DNA from: Homarus americanus
Taxonomy: Eukaryota; Arthropoda; Malacostraca; Decapoda; Nephropidae
Reading direction: 5' to 3'
Assembly: GCF_018991925.1 (NCBI RefSeq)
Contig: NW_024727881.1
Location: forward strand, 1-64,000
DNA: 64,000 nt
Shown piece after piece: positions 1 through 11,900 of the stretch. Both the position numbers and the translations under genes were made by a program. Every line of letters starts with the position of its first letter. Positions within the stretch are counted from its first letter, which is position 1. Under the pieces are notes generated by a model. The model was given only the letters and a program-made list of their open reading frames with translations, did not search any database and had not been told where the DNA came from.

Positions 1-12
1 TGGCCACGTATT

Positions 13-3000
13 GCTTTCACCCATCCTGGTGCCCTCCACTCACCCCCTGGTGCCCACCCACCCCTGGTGCTTGCCCACCATCCTGGTGCCCTCCACCCAC
101 CCCTGGTGCCCTCCACCCACCCCTGGTGCCTTCCTTAATCTATTCCTGGTGCCCTCCTCCACCCCCTGGTGCCGTCTACCCATCCTTGGTGCCCTCCACC
201 ACCCCCTGGTGCCCTCCATCCACCCCCCTGGTGCCTGCATCCATCCCAGGTGCCCTCCACCATCTCTGTGCCTCTCACCCCTGGTGCCCTCCACCCATCC
301 CTGGTGCGTATACTCATCCTGGTGCCTCCACCCACCCCTGGTGTCTCCACCCACCCCTGGTTGCCCACCATCCTGGTGCCCTCCACACCCCTGGTGCCTC
401 CTCTCACCTCTTGGTGCCCTCCACCCATCCCTGGTGCTGCACCATCCTGGTGCCCTCCACCCACCCCTGGTGCCCTCCACCCACCCCTGGTGCTGTCTGA
501 CCATCCTGGTGCCCTCCACCCACCCCCTGGTGCCCTCCACCCACCCCTGGTGCCGCCCACATCCTGGTGCTCCACCCATCCTGGTGCCCCACCCACCCCA
601 GTGCTCCACCCACCCCTGGTGCTGTCTACCCATCCTGTGCCTCCACTCCACCCCTTGGTGCCCTCCACCACCCCTGTGCCTCCACCCCCCCCTGGTGCCT
701 CCACCCATCCCTGGTGCTGCCCACCCATCCTGGTGCCTCCACCCACCACTGGTGCCTCCACCCACCCCTGGTGCTGCTCCACCCATCCTTGGTGCTGTCT
801 ACCCATCCTGGTGCCCTCCACCCACCCCTGGTGCCCTCCACCCACCCCCCTGGTGCTGCTCCACCCATCCTTGGGTGCCGTCTACACCATCCTTCCACCC
901 ACCCCTAGTGCCTCCACCCACTCCTGGTGCCGCCTACCATCCTGGTGCCTCCACCACCCCTTGTGCCCTCCACCCACCCCTGGTGCTGCCCACCCATCCT
1001 GGTGCTGTTACCCATCCTTGGTGCCCTCCACCCACCCCTAGTGCTCTCCACTCACCCTGAGTCTCCACCCATCCCTGGTGCCGAGCACCATCCTGTGCCC
1101 TCCACCCACCCCTGGTGCCTTCCACCCACTCTGGTGCCCCCTCCGCTCACCCCCTGGTGCTGCCCACTCATCCTTGGTGCCCTCCACTCACCCCTGGTGC
1201 CCTCCACCCACCCCTGGTGCCGTCTACCTATCCTTGGTGCCCTCCACCCACCCCTGGTGCCCTCCACCCACCCCTGGTGCCGTCTACCTATCCTCCACCA
1301 CCCTGTCTCCACTCCCTGGGCCTCCACCCCTGGTCTCCGCTCACCCTGGTGCCGTCCACCCATCCTGGTGCCTCCACTCATCCCTGGTGCCCTCCACCCA
1401 CCTCTGGTGCCCTCCACCCACCCCTGGTGCCTTCCACCCACTCTGGTGCCCTCCGCTCACCCCCTGGTGCTTGCTCCACCCACCCCCTGGTGCCCTCCAC
1501 TCACCCTGGTGCCATCCACCCACCCCTGGTGCCTTCCACACACTCTGGTGCCTCCACCCACCCCTGGACTTCCACCCACCCTGGTGCCCTCCACTCACCC
1601 CTGGTGCCGCTCCACCCATCCTGGTGCCCTCCACTCACCCCCTGGTGCCCTCCACCCCACCCCTGGTGCCCTACTCCATCCTGGTGCCTCCAATCACTCT
1701 TGGTGTCCTCCACCACCCCTGGTGCCGTCCACCCATCCTGGTGCCTCCACCCATCCCTGGTGCCTCCACCCACCCTGGTGCCCTCCACGACCCCCTGGTG
1801 CCTCCACCATCCTGGTGCCCTCCACCCACCTCTGGTGCCCTCCACGCACCCCCTGGTGCCCTCCACTCCACCCCCCTGGTGCCCGCCACCACCCCTGGTG
1901 CCTGTCACCCATCCTGGTGCCTTCCACCCACCCTGGTGCCTCCACCCAACCATGGTGCCTTCCACCCATCCATGGTGCCTCCACAACCTCTGGTGCTCCA
2001 CGCACCCCTGGTGCCTCCACCCAACCCTGGTGCCCTCCACTCCACCCCTGGTGCTGCCCACCCATCCTGGTGCCCTCCACCCACCTTTGGTGCCCTCCCC
2101 ACCCCTGGTGCCTCCTCGTCTCTGGTGCCCTACCCACCCCTTGCTCTCCCACCCCTGGTTCCACCCGTCCTGTGCCCTCCACCCACCCCCTGGTGCCCTC
2201 CACCACCCCTGTGCCTCCACCCCCCCCTGGTGCCTCCCCCTCTTGGTGCTGCCCATCTGTCCTGGTGCTACCCCCTGGTTTCCCGCACTCTCTGGGTGTC
2301 TCCACTAATTCTGGTGCTGTCTACTCATTCTGGTGTTCTGGTGTCTAGGAACACTCTGGTGCTGCTCTACCTGTCTTTGGGTGCTTGCCTCCACGCCCTG
2401 GTGCCTCCACTCACCCCTGGTGCCCTCCACCACCCTGGTGCCTCCACCACCCCTGGTGCCCTCCACCCACCCCTGGTTCCTCGCACCCCTGGAGCTGTCT
2501 CCATCTTTGGTGCCCTCCACCCCCCTGGTGCTCCCTCTGGTGTCCACCCCTGGTGCCTTGCACCCATCCTGGTGCCCTCCGCAACTTGGTGACTTCCACT
2601 CACTTGGTGCTCTCCACTCAACCCCTGGTGTGCCACTCTCCTTGGTGCCCTCCACTCACCCCTGGTGCTGTCTACTCACCCCTGGTGCTCCACGCATCTT
2701 GAGCCTCACCTCACCCCTGGTGCCTCCACCCATCCTGGTGCCTCCACCTCCTGGTGCCCTCCAAGGCACCCCTGGTTCTCCACTCACCTCTGGTGTCACG
2801 CGTCCTGGTGTCTCCACCCCACCCCTGGTGCCTTACACCATCCTGGTGCCCTCCTCTGGTGCCCTCCACGCACCTCTGGTGCCTCCCGCACCCCTGGTGC
2901 TGTCTACCTGCCTTGGTGCCTCCGTGGTGTTGGTGTCACTCCCTGGTGCTGTCTACGCATCCTTGGTGCTCTCCACTCACTCTGGTGCTCTACCAACTCT

Positions 3001-5924
3001 TGGTCATCTACGCATCCTGGTGTCCACCCTTGGTGCCTGCTACCCATCCTGGTGCCTCCACCCTCTGGTGCCCTCCACGAACCCCTGGTGCCGTCTACTC
3101 CATCCTGGTGCTGCTGTTTGGTGCCCTCCACCACCCCTGGTGCCTTCCACCCACCCTGGTGCTCTACCCATCCTGGGCCTCCACCCACCCTGGTGCCCTC
3201 CGCACCCCCCTGGTGCCTCTACCCATCCTGGTGCCGTCTACCCAACCTTGGTGTCCTCCATCACCCCCCTGATGCCCTCCCTCCACCCCTGGTGCCCTCC
3301 ACCTCCCTGGTGCCTGTTTACCCATCCTTGGTGCCCTCCACCCACCCTGTTGCCCTCCACCCCCCTGGTGCCCTCCACCCATCCTGGTGCCCGTCCACCT
3401 ATCTCTGGTGCTCCACCCACCCCTGGTGCCTCCACCCAACCCCTGGTGCCCTCCATCCACCCCTGTTGCTGCCCACTCCATCCTGGTGCCCTCCACCCAC
3501 CCCTGGTGTCCCTTTCACCCTCCACCCACCCTGGTGCCCTCCACCCCCTCCTGGTGCCTTCCACCCATTCTGGTGCCTCCCGCTCACCCTGGTGCCGTCT
3601 ACCCTATTTCCTGGTGCCCTCCACTGGTGTTGGTTTTTTTGTTGGTTACCAATCGCTTGGTGCCTCCCACCCCTGAGTCTTTTCCACCCACACCTGTTGC
3701 CTGGTTTCCCTCTTTCACCCCTGGTTGTCTACCTATCCTGGTGCCTCCCCTCACCCTGGTGCCTCCCACCCCACCTCTGGTGCCCTCCCTCACCCCTGGT
3801 GTGTCTGCCCATCATGTGCCCTCACCCATCCCTGGTGCCTCCACCCACCCTGGTGCCCTCCACTCACCCCTGGTGCCCCTCCACCCATCCTTGGTGCCTC
3901 CTCCACCTCTGGTGCCCCCACACCCTGGTGCCTCCCACCCACCTGGTGCCTTACTGGTGCCTGTCTACCTATCCTTGGTGCCCTTCACCCACCCCTGGTG
4001 CCTCTCAACCCACACTGGTGCCTCCCATCTCTGGTGCCTCCCACACACCCCTGGTGCCCCTCTCACCCGTCCTGGTTCCTCCCCCTGGTGCCGTCTACCT
4101 GTCATGGCCTCACCTCTGGTGCCCTCCACCCACCCTGTGCCTCCACTCACCCTGTTGCCCGTCCTTGGTGCCTCACCCCTGGTGCCTTCCCCCACCCTGG
4201 TGCCCTCCACCCGTCCTTGGTGCCCTCCACCCACCCCTGGTGCCCTCCACACCCCTGGTGTCCTCCCACTCACCCCTGGTGTCTCCTTCCTTGCCTCCAC
4301 ACCTGGTCCATCCCATCCTTGTTGCCTCCCTCACACCTGGTGCCTGGCTGCTAGTGCCTCCCACCCACCTCTGTGCCTCACACACCCTGGTGCCTCCCAC
4401 ACCCCCTGGTGCCTCCCTCCCTAGCGTGTCTTGTCTTTGTGCCTCTCCTGTGCCCTCCCCTGGCCTGGTGTCCCGTCTGTGTACACATCCTTTGCCCTCC
4501 CCTCACCCTGGTGCCTCCCACCCCACCCTGTTGCCTCTCTACCATCCTTGTTGCCCTCCCTCAGCCTTTGTTGCCCTCCACCTGGTGCCTCCACCCCTGG
4601 TGCCTCCCACTCACCCCTGGTGCCTGTCTACCCATCCTTGGTGCCCTCCACCCACCCCTGTTGCCTCACCCTGAGTGCCTTCCCACACCCCTGGTGCCGT
4701 CTACCATCCTTGGTGCCCTCCCCCACCCCTGGTGTCTACCCATCCTTGGTGCCCTCCCACCCCACCTCTGGTGCCCTCCACCCACCCCTGGTGCCGTCCA
4801 CTCCATACCCATCCTTGTTGCCCTCCACCCCTCTGAGTGCCCTTCTACCCACCCCTGGTGCCCTCCACCCCTGTGCCCTCCACCCCACCCCTGCTGCCTC
4901 TCCACCCACCCCTGGTGCCTCCCCATCCTCCCACCCACCCCTGGTGCCTCTACCCCCTGGTGCCTCACTCACCCCTGGTGCCTCCCTGTCCTTGGTGCCC
5001 TCCTCCAACCCTGGTGCCTCCACTCACCCTGGTGCCCTCCCCCCACCCTGGTGCCGTCTACCGTCCTTGGTGCCCCTCCACCCACCCCTGGTGCCTCCCC
5101 ACTCCTCCCACGCCTTGGTGCCTCTACCATCCTTGGTGCGGCCTCCGCCACCTTTCCCACCCCTGGTGCCCTCCACCCACCTGGTGCCTGTCTCTCACCT
5201 GGTGCCGTCCTTGGTACCTCACCCCCTTTGGTGCCTTCCCCACCCCTGGTTCCCGTCTACCCATCCTTGGTGCCCTCCACCCCCACCCCTGGTGCCCTCC
5301 ACCCATCCTGGTGCCTGCCGTCTGCCCATCCTTGGTGCCTCCCACCCACCCCTGGTGCTTCACTCTTCGTGCCCTCCACCCTTGGTGCCCTCCACTCCTA
5401 TTTCCTTGGTGCCGTCTACCCATCCTTGGTGCCCTCCACCCACCCTTTGTGCCCTCCACTCACCCTGGTGCCCTCCACCCACCTGGTGCCCCTCCCACTC
5501 ACCCTGGTGCCTTCCACCCACCCCTGTGCCTCCTCCCACCCACCCCTGGTGCCTCCCTCACCTGGCGTCTAACCACCCTTGGTGCCTCCCCCACCCCTGG
5601 TGCCCCTCACCCATCCCTGGCCTGTCTACCTATCCTTGTGCCCTCCCACTCACCCCTGGCCCCTCCCACCCACCCTTAGTTCCATGTCCCATCTTGGTGC
5701 CCTCACCCCCTGGTGCCCTCCCCCTCATCTGGTGCCCTCCACCCCTGGTGCCCTCCACCCCTTAGTATATCCATCTTTGTGCCCTCCACCCCACCCTAGT
5801 GCCCCTTCCCTCACCCTGGTGCCCTCCACCCACCCTGGCGCCCTCCACCCCCCCTCTAGCCTCCACCACCTGGTGCCCCCACCAGTGCCTCCACTCACCC
5901 CTGGTGCCTTCTACCCACCCCCAG
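13..5924. repeat. 20-bp G/C-skewed minisatellite array (~290 units)
   Basis: The plus strand is a near-continuous tandem array of a 20-bp unit, consensus CTGGTGCCCTCCACCCACCC, with many variants (CTGCC, TCTACCCATC, TCCACTCACC) and small indels. Units are best conserved at 1180-1290 and more scrambled after 2300. Adenine is rare and stop codons are rarer, so every frame stays open for hundreds of codons. Because 20 is not a multiple of 3, all three frames read through the same 20-residue cycle (LVPSTHPWC..., Pro/His/Cys-rich). The complementary strand is Gly/Trp/Arg-rich. I treat these as spurious ORFs. The array runs straight into the satellite at 5931 after a short T run. Confidence 0.95.
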
Positions 5925-5930
5925 TTTTTT

Positions 5931-8900
5931 CAGTCAGAACAACATAACAACTTATGTTTTCCTGTTGAATATTATTCTCCGTTACATTGTTCAGGCTGTA
6001 ATAATAATTACAATGTGATGGGCGGTGTATGTATTTAACGTTTCATCGTCAGAGTTCTTAATATCACAAAAAGTACTGCAGCCAGGGGACCTACATGTCT
6101 GTCGCTCCCAGATACCCTCACATGGGAGGCGGCGCTCCCAGGGACCATTCCTGGGGCGGCGGTGCTCACAGGAATCCTTCCAGGGGCGGTGGCGCCATAA
6201 GAGGCCATCCAGGGGCGGTGTCGCCCCACAGGCTACCAGGGGCGTTGGCGCCAAGAGGGGCCTCCCAGAAAAAGACACAAACCCATGGACCCTCCTAGGG
6301 ATGTCTGCACCCCCAGGGACCATCCCAGGGACGGCGGCGCCACCACTGGCCGGGTAAGGGCACTGGAACCCTCAGGGGTGCACCCTGGGACAGTGGGGCT
6401 CCCAGGTTTCCTTCCAGGGACCCCTCCCAGGGGTGTCGGTGCCCCGAAGACCCATCCAGGGGCATCGTTGACCAGAGTGACCCTCCTAGGGGCGGCAGCG
6501 CCTCTTGGGACCCTCCCAAGGATCCTACCAAGGGCCCCCAGGGGCCGTGTGGCACAGTTGGTCCTTATCTCATATATATATTACATATTTCCAGCAGTCC
6601 CTTACTGAACTGTGATTTGTGGACTATTGTTTTAACATACAGCCAATAGGAGAAGAGATCAGTCAGTCAGCACAACACCACAACTTATGTATTGCTGTTG
6701 AATATTATTCTCCATTACATTGTTTGGGGTGAAAAAGTACTGGAAATGTGATGGGCGGTGTATTTATTTAACGTTTCATCGCCCAGAGTTCTAAATAGCA
6801 CAAAAACTACTGCATCCAGAGGACCTACAGGTAAGACGCTCCCAGAGACCCCCACATGGGCGGCGACGCTCCCAGAGACCCTACCAATGTCCCCCATTAG
6901 CCCTATGGCATACTTGATCTTTGTGTCATATATATTACTTATTTCTAGCATTATCTTACTTAACTGTGATTGGTGGACTATTGTTTTCATCCACGTAATT
7001 ATAGCCAATAGGAGAAGAGATCAGTCTGTCAGCACAACACCACAACTTATGTATTGCTGTTGAATATTATTCTCCATTGCTATTGTTTGGGGTGAAAAGT
7101 ACTGGAAATGTGATGGACGGAGTATTTATTTAACGTTTCATCGCCCAGAGTTCTTAATAGTGCAAACTACTGCAGCCAGGGTCCTGTTGAGTCTGGCTCA
7201 CCCAAAGGCCCTCCAAGTGGTGCCCTGAGACCCCACATGGCAGGCGCCTCTGGGACCCCTAAAGGCCGCAGCAACGCCAGGACATTCTAGCACGGTACTC
7301 AGGACCCTCCCAGGGCGTGTTCGCACAGGCCCCATGAGAGGCGTTATACTATGGGGTTTCCCAAGAAAAATGATGCAAACCCATGACCCTCCTAGGATGT
7401 CTGCACCCCCTGGTGACCATCTCTAGGGCAAGTGCCACCACCGGCCGTGGGCATGGGAACCAGGTGCACCTGGGACAGTGCCTCGAGGTTTCTCCAGGGC
7501 CCTCCCAGGGGTGTCGGTGCCCTAAATATTCCATCCAGGGGCATCGTTGACCAGAGTGACCCTCCTAGGGGCGGCAGCGCCTCTTGGGACCCTCCCAAGG
7601 ATCCTACCAAGGGCCCCCAGGGGCCGTGTGGCACAGTTGGTCCTTATCTCATATATATATATTACATATTTCCAGCAGTCCCTTACTGAACTGTGATTGG
7701 TGGACTATTGTTTTAACATACAGCCAATAGGAGAAGAGATCAGTCAGTCAGCACAACACCACAACTTATGTATTGCTGTTGAATATTATTCTCCATTACA
7801 TTGTTTGGGGTGAAAAAGTACTGGAAATGTGATGGGCGGTGTATTTATTTAACGTTTCATCGCCCAGAGTTCTAAATAGCATAAAAACTACTGCATCCAG
7901 AGGACCTACAGGTAAGACGCTCCCAGAGACCCCCACATGGGCGGCGACGCTCCCAGAGACCCTACCAATGTCCCCCATTAGCCCTATGGCATACTTGGTC
8001 TTTGTGTCATATATATTACATATTTCCAGCATTATCTTACTTAACTGTGATTGGTGGACTATTGTTTTCATCCACGTAATTATAGCCAATAGGAGAAGAG
8101 ATCAGTCAGTCAGCACAACACCACAACTTATGTATTGCTGTTGAATATTATTCTCCATTACATTGTTTGGGGTGAAAAAGTACTGGAAATGTGATGGACG
8201 GTGTATTTATTTAACGTTTCATCGCCCAGAGTTCTTAATAGTGCAAAAACTACTGCAGCCAGGGGACCTACAGGTCTGGCTCACCCAAAGGCCCTCCTAG
8301 GGGCGGCGGTGCCCCCAGAGACTCTTACATGGGTGGTGGCGCTCTCTGGGACCTCCTAAAGGCTGCAGCAACGCCAGGGAGCATTCTTAGCACGGTGGCA
8401 CTCTCAGGGACCCTCCCAGGGGCGGTGTCGCCCGCACAGGCCCTATGAGAGGCGTTGGCGCCCTGCGGGGCTCTCCAAGAAAATGATGCAAACCCATGGA
8501 CCCTCCTAGGGATGTCTGCACCCCCAGGGACCATCCCAGGGACGGCGGCGCCATCACTGGCCGGGTAAGGGCACTGGAACCCTCAGGGGTGCACCCTGGG
8601 ACAGTGGGGCTCCCAGGTTTCCTTCCAGGGACCCCTCCCAGGGGTGTCGGTGCCCCGAAGACCCATCCAAGGGCATCGTTGACCAGAGTGACCCTCCTAG
8701 GGGCGGCAGCGCCTCTTGGGACCCTCCCAAGGATCCTACCAAGGGCCCCCAGGGGCCGTGTGGCACAGTTGGTCCTTATCTCATATATATATTACATATT
8801 TCCAGCAGTCCCTTACTGAACTGTGATTGGTGGACTATTGTTTTAACATACAGCCAATAGGAGAAGAGATCAGTCAGTCAGCACAACACCACAACTTATG

Positions 8901-11900
8901 TATTGCTGTTGAATATTATTCTCCATTACATTGTTTGGGGTGAAAAAGTACTGGAAATGTGATGGACGGTGTATTTATTTAACGTTTCATCGCCCAGAGT
9001 TCTAAATAGCACAAAAACTACTGCATCCAGAGGACCTACAGGTAAGACGCTCCCAGAGACCCCCACATGGGCGGCGACGCTCCCAGAGACCCTACCAATG
9101 TCCCCCATTAGCCCTATGGCATACTTGATCTTTGTGTCATATATATTACATATTTCCAGCATTATCTTACTTAACTGTGATTGGTGGACTATTGTTTTCA
9201 TCCACGTAATTATAGCCAATAGGAGAAGAGATCAGTCTGTCAGCACAACACCACAACTTATGTATTGCTGTTGAATATTATTCTCCATTACATTGTTTGG
9301 GGTGAAAAAGTACTGGAAATGTGATGGGCGGTGTATTTATTTAACGTTTCATCGCCCCGAGTTCTTAATATCGCAAAAAGTACTGCAGCCAGGGACTTAA
9401 GGTCTGGCTCACCCAAAGGCCCTCTAGGGGCTGGCGGTGCCCCAAGAGACTCTTACATGGGTGGTGGCGCTCTCTGGGACCCCCTAAAGGCTGCAGCAAC
9501 AGGGGAGCATTCTTAGCGATTGGCACTCTGGGACCCTCCCAGGGCGGTGTCGCCCGCACAGGCCCTATGAGGCGTTGGCGACCAGCGGGCTCTCCAAGAA
9601 TGATGCAAACCCATGGACCCTCCTGAGGATGTCCACCCCAGGGACCATCCAGGGACGGCGCGCCACCACTGGCCGGGTAAGGGCACTGGAACCCTCAGGG
9701 GTGCACCCTGGGACAGTGGGGCTCCCGGGTTTCCTTCCGGGGACCCCTCCAGGGGTGTCAGTGCCCGAATACCATCCAGGGCATCGTTGACCAGAGTGAC
9801 CCTCCTAGGGGGCAGCGCCTCTTGGGACCCTCAGGATCCTACCAAGGGCCCCCAGGGCCGTGTGCCTGTTGGTCCTTATCTCATATATATATTACATATT
9901 TCCAGCAGTCCTTACTGAACTGTGATTGGTGGACTATTGTTTTTAACATACAGCCAATAGGAGAAGAGATCAGTCAGTCAGCACAACACCACAACTTATG
10001 TATTGCTGTTGAATATTATTCTCCATTTACATTGTTTGGGGTGAAAAAGTACTGGAAATGTGTAGGCGTGTATTTGTTTCATCGCGATTCTTATGCTAAC
10101 AAAACTACTGCATCAGAGGACCTACAGGTAAGACGCTCCAGAGACTTCCCACATGGGCAACGACGCTCCCAGAGACCTACCAATGTCCCCCATTAGCCCT
10201 ATGGCATACTTGATGCTGTGTCATTATATTTACATATTTCAGCATTATCTTACTTAACTGTGATTGGTGGACTATTGTATTCATCCGTAATTATAGCCAA
10301 TAGGAAGATCAGTCTGTCAGCACAACACCACAACTTATGTGTTAACTATTGAATATTATTCTCCATTACATTTGTTTGGGGTGAAAAAGTACTGAAATGT
10401 GATGGGCGGAGTATTTATTTAACGTTTCATCGCCCAGAGTTCTTAATAGTGCAAAACTACTGCAGCCAGGGTCCTACAGGTCTGGCTCACCCAAAGCCCT
10501 CCCTAGGGGCTGGCGGTGCCCCGAGACTCTTACATGGGTGGTGGCGCTCTCTGGGACCCTAAAGGCTGCAGCAGCCAGGGAGCATTCTTGCAGCAGTGGT
10601 ACTCTCAGGGACCCTCCCAGGCGGTGTCGCCCGCACAGGCCCTATGAGAGGCGTTGGCGCCACGAGTGTCTCTCCAAGAAAATGATGCAAACCCATGGAC
10701 CCTCCTAGGGATGTGCCCCGAGGCCATCCCAGGGACGGCAGCGCCACCACTGGCCGGGTAGGGGCACTGGAACCTCAGGGGTGCACCTGGGACAGTGGGG
10801 CTCCCAGGTTTCCTTCAGGGACCCCTCAGGGTGTGGGTGCCCTGAACCCATCCAGGGGCATCGTTGACCAGAGTGACCTCCTAGGGCGGCAGCGCCTCTT
10901 GGGACCCTCCCAGGATCCTACAGGGCCCCCAGGGGCCGTGGTGGCACAGTTGGTCCTATCTCGCCTTATATATTACATATTTCCAGCAGTCCCTTACTGA
11001 ACTTGATTGGTGGACTATTGTTTTAACATACAGCCAATAGGAGAGATCAGTCAGTCAGCACAACACACAACTTATGTATTGCTGTTGAATATTATTCTCC
11101 ATTACATTGTTTGGGGTGAAAAGTACTGGAAATGTGATGGGGGTGTGTGTATTTATTTAAGCGTTTCATCGCCCAGAGTTCTAAATGCACAAAAACTGCA
11201 TGCAGAGGACCTACAGGTAAGACGCTCCCAGGAGACCCCCACATGGGCGGCGACGCTCCCAGAACCCACCAATGTCCCCATTAGCCCTATGGCATACTTG
11301 ATCTTTGTGTCATATATATTACATATTTCCAGCATTATCTTACTTAACTGTGATTGGTGGACTATTGTTTTCATCCACGTAATTATAGCCAATAGGAGAA
11401 AGATCAGTCTGTCAGCACAACCACAACTTATGTATTGCTGTTGAATATTATTCTCCATTACATTGTTTGGGGTGAAAAAGTATGGAAATGTGATGGACGG
11501 TTATTTATTTAACGTTTCATCGCCCAGAGTTCTTAATAGTGCAAAAACTACTGCAGCCAGGGACCTACAGGTCTGGCTCACCCAAGGCCTCCTAGGGGCG
11601 GTGCCCCCAGAGACTCTTACATGGGTGGTGGCGCTCTGGGACCCCTAAAGGCTGCAGCAACGCCAGGAGCATTCTAGCACGGTGGCACTCTCAGGGACCC
11701 TCCCAGGGGCGGTGTCGCCGCACAGCCCTATGAAGGCGTTGGCGCCCTGCAGGGCTCTCCAAGAAAATGATGCAAACCATGGACCCTCCTAGGGATGTCT
11801 GCACCCAGGGACCATCCAGGGACGGCGGCGCCACCATGGCCGGGTAAGGCACTGGAACCCTCAGGGGTGCACCTGGGACAGTGGGGCTCCCAGGTTTCCT

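Noticed and set aside
927..4674. Very long Pro/Cys/His-rich ORFs (473-669 codons) and antisense Gly/Trp-rich ORFs
   Set aside because: They are the same 20-residue cycle read in every frame of a 20-bp minisatellite, with no other sequence content.
6758..9274. Recurring ~100-codon ORFs (start MYLFNVSSPRVLN) in satellite units
   Set aside because: They lie within the satellite module, are broken in the indel-rich copies and match no known domain. Conservation is explained by repeat homogenisation.
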